Part shown: positions 1 to 7,803 of the stretch, piece after piece
Layout of the letters: every line of letters starts with the position of its first letter
Position numbering within the stretch: position 1 is the first letter of the stretch
Assembly: GCF_012271785.1 (NCBI RefSeq)
Contig: NZ_JAAWVT010000014.1
Location: 21,284 to 85,283 of the forward strand
Source: Paeniglutamicibacter terrestris
GTDB lineage: Bacteria > Actinomycetota > Actinomycetes > Actinomycetales > Micrococcaceae
Direction: 5' to 3'
DNA: 64,000 bases
Translations under genes and position numbers: made by a program
Notes under the pieces: model-generated
What the model saw: the letters and a program-made list of their open reading frames with translations, nothing else
The model's database searches: none
What the model was told of the DNA's origin: nothing

Positions 1-421
1 TGTCCTTCAGCTTCGCGACGTGGCGCTCGTCGAAGGCACTGAGGACTCGCTTGAGTTCCGTCGTTGAGATCCCTGTGGTTCGCGGCAGGTAGATGACTTC
101 CACCTTGTCGCCCAGGTCGTCAAACTTGCCCTTCCAATCCTCACCAATGCCGAAGACGTCAACATCGTACTTGGCAATGTCCAGACGCTTTTGGTCCCAG
201 TTGTCTTCCGGGATGGCCAAGTCAACGTACTGAATGGCCTGAACGATTTCGAGGCGCTGTTCAAAGGGCACGATGGGCTTTTTGCCTTTGACGGCGTTGA
301 ATTCATCGGTGGAAACACCGACGATCAAACGATCGCCCTTCTCCTTGAGTCGCTTGAGGATGTTCAAGTGACCCACGTGGAAGAGGTCAAAGGTTCCGTA
401 GGTAAGTACTGTCTTGGCCAA
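1..421 (-). CDS. tagD: glycerol-3-phosphate cytidylyltransferase TagD (C-terminus beyond window)
   Basis: The family makes CDP-glycerol from CTP and glycerol-3-phosphate in the cytoplasm, the activated donor for glycerol-phosphate wall teichoic acids. The N-terminal nucleotidyltransferase signature YGTFDLFHVGH is visible, followed by the conserved run GDRLIVGVSTDEF and, later, YLPRTTGISTTEL, which matches the RTxGISTT motif of TagD. The gene runs off the window after about 140 residues; full-length TagD is about 130 to 150, so only a little is missing. I chose a TTG start at 421 because GGAG lies six bases upstream. The frame stays open further upstream, but that stretch lies in the 3' end of the preceding glycosyltransferase gene. 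It is the last visible gene of the tagGH-type operon. Other nucleotidyltransferases of the fold (for example FAD synthase-like) are less likely given the RTxGISTT motif. Confidence 0.9.
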   Translation of the reverse strand, partial: MAKTVLTYGTFDLFHVGHLNILKRLKEKGDRLIVGVSTDEFNAVKGKKPIVPFEQRLEIVQAIQYVDLAIPEDNWDQKRLDIAKYDVDVFGIGEDWKGKFDDLGDKVEVIYLPRTTGISTTELKRVLSAFDERHVAKLKD

Positions 422-474
422 GATTGGCTCCAATGCTTGGATCGGCGGAGGGGGTACACGCGTGGCGCCGGTAA

Positions 475-1368
475 TTAGATAATGGGGGGCCGGCCGGCCA
501 ACATCATCCGAAGATGAGTTGACCATTTCAGTTTAGGTCTCGGGGATGAGTACCAAGGGTTCTCGCGCCACCCGGCGCGCCAGCCACCAAAGTATTGCCG
601 CACGGCTCCGGGTTCTTTGCGCAGACGAGCGGTTTCAATCAGAGCCCAGCTGCTGACGTAGATCCAGCTAAATGGCCAGCGTAGGTTTCGCTTGGCCAGC
701 CACACGCGGTTACGGGCGTTGAGCCGGTAGAACTCTTCGTGCCTGCGCTGATCCACGACAGGGTGGGCAATCCGCAGATCACCCGCGTACCAAACATGGT
801 GTCCGGTGTCCCAGACTCGCCAGGCCAGTTCGATGCCCTCGTGCGCGTACCAAAAGCCGCCGGCCCATCCGCCGGTTTCATCAAAGATGTAGCGTGGCAT
901 CAGCAGGCATGTTTCCCCCACATGGAAGACTCGGCTTGATTCGATGGCCGTGCGCTTGTTCAGCCGCGGGATCCAGCGGGTGGGATCGTCATCGCGTTCG
1001 GGATCGGTAATTCGGGGTTGCAGCAGTCCCATTTTTGGGTGCTTCTTGAAACGCTGGATGGCAGTTTCAAGAAAGTTGTCATCCAGGAACCAGCAGTCAT
1101 CATCAACGAAGCAGAGGTACTCCCCCGCGACATGTGGCACGCCGGCATTTCGACCAGCGGGGATGCCGAGGTTATCTTCCAGGTACTTACCGCGGACGCC
1201 CTCGGGCAGGCCCAGTGGATCCCACCCGTTACCCACGACAATGACGTCAAGCTCGACGTTCCGTTGCGCCAGCAAGCTCTTGAGGGCTCGGTCCAGCTCC
1301 TGAGGCCTGGCACCCATGGTCAGCACTACCACTCCGACGGTGGGTAGAGCAGGTGAAGCGTTTTTCAC
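475..1368 (-). CDS. GT2-family glycosyltransferase
   Basis: A 297-residue glycosyltransferase with the GT-A fold of family 2, probably acting at the inner face of the membrane on a lipid-linked wall glycan. The start VGVVVLTMGARPQELDRALK is the nucleotide-binding first strand and helix. The metal-binding acidic motif is CFVDDDCWF near residue 90, and GIPAGRNAGV precedes it as in many GT2 enzymes. There is no membrane segment. GTG start at 1368, five bases after the TGA of the CDP-alcohol phosphotransferase gene. It sits between that gene and tagD, in an operon with an ABC-2 polysaccharide exporter, so a role in teichoic-acid-like polymer assembly is inferred. Sugar donor and acceptor cannot be told from sequence. 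Confidence 0.85.
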   Translation of the reverse strand: MKNASPALPTVGVVVLTMGARPQELDRALKSLLAQRNVELDVIVVGNGWDPLGLPEGVRGKYLEDNLGIPAGRNAGVPHVAGEYLCFVDDDCWFLDDNFLETAIQRFKKHPKMGLLQPRITDPERDDDPTRWIPRLNKRTAIESSRVFHVGETCLLMPRYIFDETGGWAGGFWYAHEGIELAWRVWDTGHHVWYAGDLRIAHPVVDQRRHEEFYRLNARNRVWLAKRNLRWPFSWIYVSSWALIETARLRKEPGAVRQYFGGWRAGWRENPWYSSPRPKLKWSTHLRMMLAGRPPII

Positions 1369-1372
1369 TGGA

Positions 1373-2197
1373 TCACCGCAACCGTGATGAAGCCATGGTG
1401 GCGACGAAGTGACCGAAATTGACCAGCACTACCGCCGGGAGAAGAATCCACAGCATCCACTTTTCGGCGATTCCCGGAGTTCCTGCAATGAGCGAGACCA
1501 CCGACAGAACCAAGATGAGCAGGCTGAGTTCAACAGCGTGAAGCATCTTGTGGAAGGGAAGGAATCGTGCTGCCGAACGCAGCTTGCCCACGAGGCTCGT
1601 CTGCGAGACGGCTCGCGCTTCGGCGGTATCCGGGAGCTTGCCCAGACCGGCCATGCTGCGAGCCGCGTGAACCATGAGGCTCTGGGAACGGTTAAGCACC
1701 AGAAGGGTGGAAAGCACTGCGGCAATAAATAGCGTCGGCCATGCTTGAGAGGCATCTGCCCCCTGGGTCTGTAGCTCACGGAATACGCGATAACCCAAAG
1801 CCAGAGGAATGAGGGCCTCGGTGGTGTGGTGGCCAACCATATCGATGAAGATCCCGCGGGGTGACTGCGTTCCGCGCCAGCGCGCTACTTCACCATCACT
1901 GCAATCGAAATAGAGCTGTACCTGGGAAAGAACCACCGCCAGCAGCGGTCCCCAAACGCCGGGAATGAGTAGTGCAATCGACATGAGCCAGCCAGCCAGG
2001 ATCATCAGCCCGGTGACACCATTGGCGCTGATGCGGGTGCGCACCAAGACGGCCGTCAGGTAGATCGAAATGTGGCGCAGGTACAGTTCGGCGGTCCAGT
2101 GTTCGGCGTTGCGTCGAGCTCGGACCTCCGGCGGTTGGCAGACGGCACGCAACTGCTCGAGGGTCGGATTACTGGGGCGTGCAAAATCGTTGCTCAT
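1373..2197 (-). CDS. CDP-alcohol phosphatidyltransferase family protein
   Basis: A 274-residue integral membrane enzyme of the CDP-alcohol phosphotransferase family, which transfers a phospho-alcohol from a CDP-activated donor to an acceptor alcohol. The signature is easy to see as DCSDGEVARWRGTQSPRG followed by IFIDMVGHH. It fits D-x2-DG-x2-AR-x8-G-x3-D-x3-D, except that the last aspartate is a histidine. Several hydrophobic segments flank the motif (for example ISIYLTAVLVRT, GLMILAGWLMSIALLIPG, LLILVLSVVSLIAG). The stop overlaps the start side of its neighbours tightly (ATGA with the upstream glycosyltransferase gene). The position beside tagD and tagGH suggests a substrate in wall-glycan synthesis rather than phospholipid synthesis. 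That is inference; a bulk lipid role is the alternative. Confidence 0.85.
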   Translation of the reverse strand: MSNDFARPSNPTLEQLRAVCQPPEVRARRNAEHWTAELYLRHISIYLTAVLVRTRISANGVTGLMILAGWLMSIALLIPGVWGPLLAVVLSQVQLYFDCSDGEVARWRGTQSPRGIFIDMVGHHTTEALIPLALGYRVFRELQTQGADASQAWPTLFIAAVLSTLLVLNRSQSLMVHAARSMAGLGKLPDTAEARAVSQTSLVGKLRSAARFLPFHKMLHAVELSLLILVLSVVSLIAGTPGIAEKWMLWILLPAVVLVNFGHFVATMASSRLR

Positions 2198-3249
2198 GAA
2201 CGTACCCTTCCCTTGTCAATTGTGCCCTGCGCGCCACGGAGGCGTCCCTTAACAAAGCCGACGGCCCACGGGAAGTGGATGGTCGGCAAGACCCTGAGCA
2301 TCAGGACCTTTTCAAGGGTCGATGCTCGCTTCGACCGTGCTGCGGCAAATACCACCAGGCCCGCATAACCAATTGGTGCAACCTTGGCCAGGTTGACGAT
2401 GAAATTCACAACCGGAGGCAGATGCTGAGCTACCGACGGGTGCACGATCCAGGCCACGAGGCCGAGGGTGGTACCGACGACCATCAGTGGCGGGAGATCA
2501 TGACGCAATGACTTGCCGTCCGGATATCGACGGGCAATCTCCCCGCGCCACATCCCAGAAGCATAGGATTGCGCGGCCAAGGACTTAAAGTCATCACGTG
2601 GGAAATATCCGGTGCAAAGTTCCGGGTCAAACCAGACTGTTCGTCCTGCCTGCCGAATCCGCAGGCAGAGCTCCCAATCCTGGGCGCGCCACAGCGACTC
2701 GTCGTAGTATCCAACTTCGTCAAAAATTTCTCGACGGAAGATGCCAAGGTAGGCGGACTCTGCCGGTCCTTCATCGCCACCGTTATGGTAGGCGGCGCCG
2801 CCCATACCCCATGGCGAATGGTAGGCCGCAGCCACCGCTCGCTGAAGCGGATTCTTGCCGCGGGCGTCCATCAGGCCGCCCACATCATGGGCGTCAACAC
2901 GAAACAGCGTCTCGATACCGCGAGCGGTATAGGAAGGTTCCAATTCGCTGTGCGCATCAACGCGCACAACGATTGGCTGTGTGGACGCTTTGATCGCAAG
3001 ATTTAGGCCAATGGGGGTTCTCCCCATTGGATTGTGAACCAACTTCACCCGAGGGTCCTCCGACGCAAGCTGCGCGGCAACCTCGTCCGTGGCATCGGTG
3101 CTCGGTCCTAGGGCGAGAACGATTTCCTTGTCACCTTTGTACTCTTGGGAGAGCACGCTAGCGACGGCTTCACGTAAATAGTTTGCCTCGTTGAGAACCG
3201 GCATGACATAAGAGACGCCGTGAAACTTTGCCGTCTGGGCACTTGTCAC
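2194..3249 (-). CDS. GT2-family glycosyltransferase, ExoA-like
   Basis: A 351-residue GT2 glycosyltransferase resembling the succinoglycan ExoA type. It opens with VSYVMPVLNEANYLREAV, has the acidic motif VRVDAHSE near residue 115 (a DxD-like DAH variant usual for this subgroup), and carries WRAQDWELCLRIRQAG, the ED/QDW acceptor-side motif. The C-terminal 90 residues contain hydrophobic segments (LMVVGTTLGLVAWIVHP, VAPIGYAGLVVFAAA), so it is probably membrane-anchored. Its ATG overlaps the stop of the ABC ATPase gene and its own stop overlaps the next start, both by four bases, showing tight translational coupling. Probably adds a sugar to the lipid-linked polymer exported by the neighbouring ABC transporter; the sugar is unknown. 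Confidence 0.87.
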   Translation of the reverse strand: MTSAQTAKFHGVSYVMPVLNEANYLREAVASVLSQEYKGDKEIVLALGPSTDATDEVAAQLASEDPRVKLVHNPMGRTPIGLNLAIKASTQPIVVRVDAHSELEPSYTARGIETLFRVDAHDVGGLMDARGKNPLQRAVAAAYHSPWGMGGAAYHNGGDEGPAESAYLGIFRREIFDEVGYYDESLWRAQDWELCLRIRQAGRTVWFDPELCTGYFPRDDFKSLAAQSYASGMWRGEIARRYPDGKSLRHDLPPLMVVGTTLGLVAWIVHPSVAQHLPPVVNFIVNLAKVAPIGYAGLVVFAAARSKRASTLEKVLMLRVLPTIHFPWAVGFVKGRLRGAQGTIDKGRVRS

Positions 3250-4109
3250 TTTTTCTTGGCCTTGTAGGCGTTCACGACGGTCTTGGCATCCCCGTCCATG
3301 ATCAGAACGCCCTTCTCAATCCACAGAGCCCTATTGCACGTGTCAATAATCGAGTTCATGGAGTGGGAGACGAGAAAAATGGTGCCTGCGTTTTCCCGAA
3401 TTTCGCGGATCCTGGCTTCACTGCGCTTGCGGAAACGCGCATCGCCGACAGCCAAGGCCTCATCAACGATGAGGATGTCATGCTGTTTGGAAGCAGCAAT
3501 GGCGAATTTCAGACGCGCCGACATACCCGAGCTGTACGTTCGCATCGGAAGATCAATGAACTCTTCCAGTTCGGCAAACTTGATGATGTCTTCACGCATG
3601 GCACTAATTTCTTGGCGGTTGTAGCCAAGCGCTAAGCCACCGAGAACAATGTTTTTATCCCCAGAGAGGTCTGCGATCAACGCTGCGCCAACGCCCAACA
3701 TGTTGGGACGAGAAGAAGCATAGACCGAACCCGAAGCGGGTGTGGTGAGCCCCGTGATGGTACGCATCAGCGTGGACTTGCCCGAACCGTTGGAGCCAAT
3801 CACACCGATCGACTCGTTTTCGTAGGCCACAAACGAGATGCCTTTAATGGCGTGTACTTCGCGAATGCCACGGGTTGAGGCTTGCAGCAACCTCTTGGCC
3901 CCTGCGCCACCCAAAGACTTTCCACTGGAATAGACCTGGTACTTCACATGCAAGTCATCGACGATGACTACGGGAACACGATCCCCGTCGATGGCTACTT
4001 TGGGCGATTCGGAAGCCACCATTGGCGAATCGTCGAAGACGGGTGCCGGTTCAAACTTTGCATGTAGACGTGGATTAATTAAGTCATCAAAACTAGTCAA
4101 TTCGACCAT
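3246..4109 (-). CDS. tagH: polysaccharide/teichoic acid ABC exporter, ATP-binding protein (TagH-like)
   Basis: ATPase subunit of an ABC-2 exporter for undecaprenyl-linked wall polymers, acting with the permease encoded just upstream. Walker A is GSNGSGKST at about residues 105 to 113, the signature is YSSGMSARLKFAIA, Walker B is ILIVDEAL, and the switch histidine lies in LVSHSMNSI. The roughly 85 residues before the ATPase core, ending in HAIKGISFVAYENESIGVIG, are longer than in simple ABC ATPases but normal for TagH/Wzt. The frame is open to an ATG at 4160, but I chose the ATG at 4109 because GGAGGAACGTT lies directly upstream. It overlaps the permease gene by 17 bases. It lacks the C-terminal carbohydrate-binding domain of some Wzt proteins. 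Confidence 0.9.
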   Translation of the reverse strand: MVELTSFDDLINPRLHAKFEPAPVFDDSPMVASESPKVAIDGDRVPVVIVDDLHVKYQVYSSGKSLGGAGAKRLLQASTRGIREVHAIKGISFVAYENESIGVIGSNGSGKSTLMRTITGLTTPASGSVYASSRPNMLGVGAALIADLSGDKNIVLGGLALGYNRQEISAMREDIIKFAELEEFIDLPMRTYSSGMSARLKFAIAASKQHDILIVDEALAVGDARFRKRSEARIREIRENAGTIFLVSHSMNSIIDTCNRALWIEKGVLIMDGDAKTVVNAYKAKKK

Positions 4110-4962
4110 AACGTTCCTCCGCAGACCAGAAGTAGATGGTGCCTCCGACAAGCGCGACAACAGCCCAAACGCCTAGGACCACCCAATAGAACGGCGGATA
4201 GTCGACGCTGTTCATGATGGAGCCACGGGCAATTTGCAGCGCTTGATAGAGCGGGTGGAAGTCAAACATTCGCACCAAAATGGGGAAGGCATTGAGAATA
4301 CGGTCAACACCGAACAGCACGCCAGAGGTGTAAAACAAGACCCTCGTGATAAGAGGGAGGAACTGCGTAAAGTCGCGTATATGTACGGTGAGTCGAGCAC
4401 ATACCAAGGCCATGCCGGTATTAAACATCGTAAAGAGAGCCAGCAGAGGAACAACCATCAGCCAACTCCACTTGGGCGGTGTACCCAGGATCATGCAGTA
4501 AATGAACATGACCCCCAGCATTGGAACCAAGGTCAGAAACTGTTGGATCACCGCAGCGATGGGAAGGGTGATGCGAGGGAATGAGAGGGATTGGACCAAG
4601 GAGGCGTTACCGGTGATGGATTTAGCACCGGAATTCACCGAACCCGTAAAGAACTCGAAGAAGAAGACACCAATGACTACATAAGCCGGGAAGTCGTGCG
4701 GCTTATTTGCCTGCAAAAGTCCAAAAATAACGCCATACATCAACGCGTTCATGGTCGGTTTGATGATGACCCACAGCATACCCAGTCGGTTTCGCTGGTT
4801 AGTCGCCTGGAGCCGGCTTCTGGCAAGTTCAAAGGCAAAATCACGTCTTTGCCATGCCTGCATCAGATAGCTCCGCAGGCTGGGGCGAGCACCGACCCTA
4901 TTCAGGCCTTGCTGCTCCGCATATTCGGCAGCTGTCATAAGTCTTGTTACCTCGTTGATCAC
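4093..4962 (-). CDS. tagG: polysaccharide/teichoic acid ABC exporter, permease (TagG-like)
   Basis: ABC-2 type permease of 289 residues that pairs with the downstream TagH-like ATPase to flip a lipid-linked glycan across the membrane. Hydrophobic segments typical of the six-helix ABC-2 fold are visible (TMNALMYGVIFGLLQA, FPAYVVIGVFFFEFFTG, QFLTLVPMLGVMFIYCMIL, WSWLMVVPLLALFTMFNTG, FYWVVLGVWAVVALVGGTIYF). A cytoplasmic N-terminal region with FELARSRLQATNQRNRLGMLW matches the interface helix of O-antigen and teichoic exporters. The GTG at 4962 has weak ribosome-binding support. An ATG at 4938 (MTAAEYAEQQ), with GAGG about 11 bases upstream, is an equally possible start. It is the first gene of the wall-glycan operon that ends with tagD. 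Confidence 0.88.
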   Translation of the reverse strand: MINEVTRLMTAAEYAEQQGLNRVGARPSLRSYLMQAWQRRDFAFELARSRLQATNQRNRLGMLWVIIKPTMNALMYGVIFGLLQANKPHDFPAYVVIGVFFFEFFTGSVNSGAKSITGNASLVQSLSFPRITLPIAAVIQQFLTLVPMLGVMFIYCMILGTPPKWSWLMVVPLLALFTMFNTGMALVCARLTVHIRDFTQFLPLITRVLFYTSGVLFGVDRILNAFPILVRMFDFHPLYQALQIARGSIMNSVDYPPFYWVVLGVWAVVALVGGTIYFWSAEERYGRID

Positions 4963-5072
4963 GGTTTACTCGTCCGCTGACGCTGACGAACCTAATGAAG
5001 TCTAGTAGATACCCACCGTGATGCCCGGCTGTCGTGGGGCGATCGACCAATGTGTGATCTATGTATCATTGC

Positions 5073-6125
5073 CTACTTGTCTAGTTTTGCGCCGTCCAGG
5101 TAAGCCTTAAGGGTGTCACTTTTCAACGCTTTGCCGATATCGGTAAGGGCTTTCTCGTCGCGCAGGACGATGGACTGGCCGTCGGGAGAGGTGCCGACCC
5201 CGGCAGTTGGCAGGGTGAACATCTTGATGTCGGATGCCCTGACGTTCTTGAGCTGAACGCCCAAGCCCGCAGCAGTCGCTGCATCAAAACCATTATCCAG
5301 CGAAAGATACGGCGAAACCTTGTCGATGATCTCAAAGATGGTGGAAGGGTTTGTCAGGGTGTCCTTGGACAAGAGCTCCGACATTGCCGCATTAATGAAC
5401 TTCTGCTGGTTGCGCACTCGCTGGTAATCGCCGTCAATGAATGACTTTCTTTCGCGAACAAATCTCAGGGCGCGATCACCCTCTAGTTCGATGTCACCGA
5501 CGGGGTAGAAGTAGTCTGTATCGTTGGCAGTGAATTCGAAGTCGTTGGTCACCGTGACGCCACCAAGCGCTGTGGTCAGCTCCCTGAAGCCCTCAAAGTC
5601 AATCATGGCTACGTGATCAATCTTGGTATCCAGCATGCCTTCAACCGTCTGGACGGCTAGTGGCACACCGCCTTCGGACATGGCCGCGTTGATCTTTTGA
5701 CTTCCATAGCCAGGAATGTCGGTGTAGAGATCGCGCATGATCGACATGACGTAAACGCCGGACCGATCTTCAGGAATATGCATCAGCATCATCGAGTCTG
5801 AGCGCTGGTCGGTTCCGCCGCCCTGAAGCAAGTCCGCGGTAGCTGTACCGGCTGCACCGTGGTCAACGCCCAACAGCAAGAAGTTCAGTGAACCGTCTTC
5901 GGGGTCTTTGACAGGACGAGATTCTTCTTCGGGGAAGGCGTTGTCAATGACTTGGGTTTTTGAATTGAACGTCTGTACCAAGTTAACAACGTAGGTAGAG
6001 GCCACGATTGCGGCGATGACCACGACGGCGATGCCGACAATGAGCGCAATTCGTCCTCGACGTTTTTTACGTCGAGTGAGCCTGCGAGGCACATAATCTG
6101 GGGGAAAATCATTCTTGGTAGGCAA
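5073..6125 (-). CDS. LCP-family (LytR-CpsA-Psr) glycopolymer ligase
   Basis: LCP proteins sit in the membrane with an extracellular catalytic domain and move glycopolymers from an undecaprenyl carrier onto peptidoglycan. The 350-residue protein has a basic cytoplasmic N-terminus (RRLTRRKKRRGR), one membrane helix (IALIVGIAVVVIAAIVASTYVV, about 27 to 48) and the LCP domain: LNFLLLGVDH, DSMMLMHIP, SIMRDLYTDIPGYG, KINAAMSEGG and FVRERKSFIDGDYQRVRNQQ. Conserved Arg and Asp positions of the family are present. The start is TTG at 6125, with GGAG seven bases upstream. It lies just upstream of the tagGH operon and downstream of galU, so it is the natural ligase for that polymer. A paralogue lies at 13557-14603. 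Confidence 0.92.
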   Translation of the reverse strand: MPTKNDFPPDYVPRRLTRRKKRRGRIALIVGIAVVVIAAIVASTYVVNLVQTFNSKTQVIDNAFPEEESRPVKDPEDGSLNFLLLGVDHGAAGTATADLLQGGGTDQRSDSMMLMHIPEDRSGVYVMSIMRDLYTDIPGYGSQKINAAMSEGGVPLAVQTVEGMLDTKIDHVAMIDFEGFRELTTALGGVTVTNDFEFTANDTDYFYPVGDIELEGDRALRFVRERKSFIDGDYQRVRNQQKFINAAMSELLSKDTLTNPSTIFEIIDKVSPYLSLDNGFDAATAAGLGVQLKNVRASDIKMFTLPTAGVGTSPDGQSIVLRDEKALTDIGKALKSDTLKAYLDGAKLDK

Positions 6126-6205
6126 TCAACGTCTCCATTAGACCGGAACGAGAAGTCTTGGGCGACTCGAGGCAATGTATCGGTCGAAAACTTTCGTACA
6201 AACAA

Positions 6206-6252
6206 GGCAAGGCTAACCAGCGTCCCTGTGAGGACGCTGAGTCAACCTTGCC
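6206..6252 (-). terminator. hairpin terminator after galU
   Basis: Two nested arms, GGCAAGG with CCTTGCC and CAGCGTCC with GGACGCTG, flank a four-base loop just past the galU stop. The T-run after the stem on the minus strand is weak (TTGTTTGT), so termination efficiency is uncertain. Confidence 0.55.
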
Positions 6253-6265
6253 ACCATAGGTCATT

Positions 6266-7162
6266 TTAGCGTTTTGCTACAAAGTCCTTAAGCCATGGCA
6301 CCAATGCTGGCCCGAGGTCAGCGCGATCGCAGGCTAGGGAAATAACGGCCTGGATGTAGCTGAGCTTGTCACCCGTGTCGTATCGTCGGCCGCGGAAAAT
6401 CACTGCGTGCACTCCACTACCCGGACCCTCGGCGCTTGCCAGTGTTTGGAGGGCATCTGTTAACTGAATTTCTCCACCCCTGCCCGGGCCGGTCTCATCT
6501 AGTACCTCAAACACACGCGGGTGAAGGATATAGCGGCCAATTACCGCGAGGTTTGAGGGTGCTTCTTCGACCGATGGCTTCTCCACCAGACCATTAACCT
6601 TGACGAATTCTTCTCCGTCGACGGCCGAGACATCGGCACAGCCGTAGGCGCTGATCTGCTGGGGGTCAACTTCCATCAGAGCAATGACGGAACCACCAGT
6701 CTTTTCCTGGACGTCGATCATGATCGAGAGCAATTCATCACGCTCGTCAATCAAATCATCGCCCAGCAGAACCGCAAACGCTTCGTCGCCCACGTGCTGC
6801 TTGGCACAGAGGACCGCGTGGCCGAGCCCCTTCGGATCGCGTTGGCGAATGTAATGTATATCACCGAGAGAAGTGGCTTCCCGAACGCGCCTAAGCTTCT
6901 CCGTGTCGCCTTTGGCTTCGAGGGTCGCTTCCAACGACGGAACACGGTCAAAGTGGTCTTCAAGAGCACGCTTGCTTCGTCCGGTAACCATCAAGACGTC
7001 GGTTAGGCCAGCGCGTGCAGCCTCGGCCACCACGTACTGGATGGCGGGCTCATCAACAACTGGAAGCATTTCCTTGGGCATGGCCTTGGTCGCTGGCAGG
7101 AAACGAGTTCCCAACCCTGCAGCCGGAATAACAGCCTTGATTACACGCCTACTTTGAGTCAT
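6266..7162 (-). CDS. galU: UTP--glucose-1-phosphate uridylyltransferase
   Basis: Makes UDP-glucose from UTP and glucose-1-phosphate in the cytoplasm; the product feeds wall glycans, galE and uronic-acid pathways. The 298-residue length fits bacterial GalU. The N-terminal nucleotide-binding loop reads AAGLGTRFLPATKAMPKEM, followed by the GalU features VDEPAIQYVVAEA, RDPKGLGHAVLCA, LLGDDLID, VEKPSVEEAPSNLAVIGRY and RGRRYDTGDKLSY. ATG start at 7162. It is followed by a hairpin and then the LCP gene, so it is probably a separate transcript but functionally linked to the glycan genes on both sides. Confidence 0.95.
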   Translation of the reverse strand: MTQSRRVIKAVIPAAGLGTRFLPATKAMPKEMLPVVDEPAIQYVVAEAARAGLTDVLMVTGRSKRALEDHFDRVPSLEATLEAKGDTEKLRRVREATSLGDIHYIRQRDPKGLGHAVLCAKQHVGDEAFAVLLGDDLIDERDELLSIMIDVQEKTGGSVIALMEVDPQQISAYGCADVSAVDGEEFVKVNGLVEKPSVEEAPSNLAVIGRYILHPRVFEVLDETGPGRGGEIQLTDALQTLASAEGPGSGVHAVIFRGRRYDTGDKLSYIQAVISLACDRADLGPALVPWLKDFVAKR

Positions 7163-7205
7163 GGTTCTGACTTTACGTCATGGAATGAACAAACTCAGAA
7201 CTCAA

Positions 7206-7688
7206 TTACGACGACTGGGTTGGATTGCGCAAACGCTTCAATACTGTTCGTGGCAAATAGTCCGAAACGTCGCCCCCGAGAGATTGGATCTCTTTGAGGA
7301 GCGAGGAGGAAAGGTGCGTGTACCGGTTATCTGCAGCCAAAAACACTGTTTCCACACCGGTCATGTGGCGATTCATCACGGCCATGGGCGTTTCATACTG
7401 ATAATCAACGGTGGAGCGAAGCCCTTTAACGATCGCATCGGCGCCATGGAGCTTGCAGAAGTCTGCCAATAGACCTTCGCCCATCGGCTCTACGCTCACT
7501 CCGCGTAAACCACCAATGGTCTCGCGAACCATCTCAAGGCGTTCATCGGCGTCAAAACGGTACTTCTTCGAGTAGTTCGTGGATACGGCCACGATGACTT
7601 CATCAAAGAGATTGCTTGCACGGGCAATGATCTCAACATGACCATTATGGATGGGGTCAAAAGACCCGGGGCAGACGGCTCGACGCAT
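7206..7688 (-). CDS. coaD: phosphopantetheine adenylyltransferase
   Basis: Catalyses the fourth step of coenzyme A synthesis, adenylating 4'-phosphopantetheine. At 160 residues it has the usual CoaD length. The nucleotidyltransferase motif CPGSFDPIHNGHVEII lies at the N-terminus; KGLRSTVDYQYETPMAVMNR and the C-terminal YTHLSSSLLKEIQSLGGDV are diagnostic for CoaD. In many actinobacteria coaD sits near rsmD and recG. Here a DapC-like aminotransferase and a spermidine-synthase-like gene lie between it and that pair, on the other strand. Divergent from the aminotransferase gene. Confidence 0.95.
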   Translation of the reverse strand: MRRAVCPGSFDPIHNGHVEIIARASNLFDEVIVAVSTNYSKKYRFDADERLEMVRETIGGLRGVSVEPMGEGLLADFCKLHGADAIVKGLRSTVDYQYETPMAVMNRHMTGVETVFLAADNRYTHLSSSLLKEIQSLGGDVSDYLPRTVLKRLRNPTQSS

Positions 7689-7803
7689 ACAGTGAAATCT
7701 ACCAAGCCCACCTCGTTCATTCCCCGTTCGGCCCGCCTAAAGACTCTGCGTGTCGTTTCGGTGCTTTGGCAGTGCTAAATCAATCTCAAGCAATAATGGA
7801 GTC

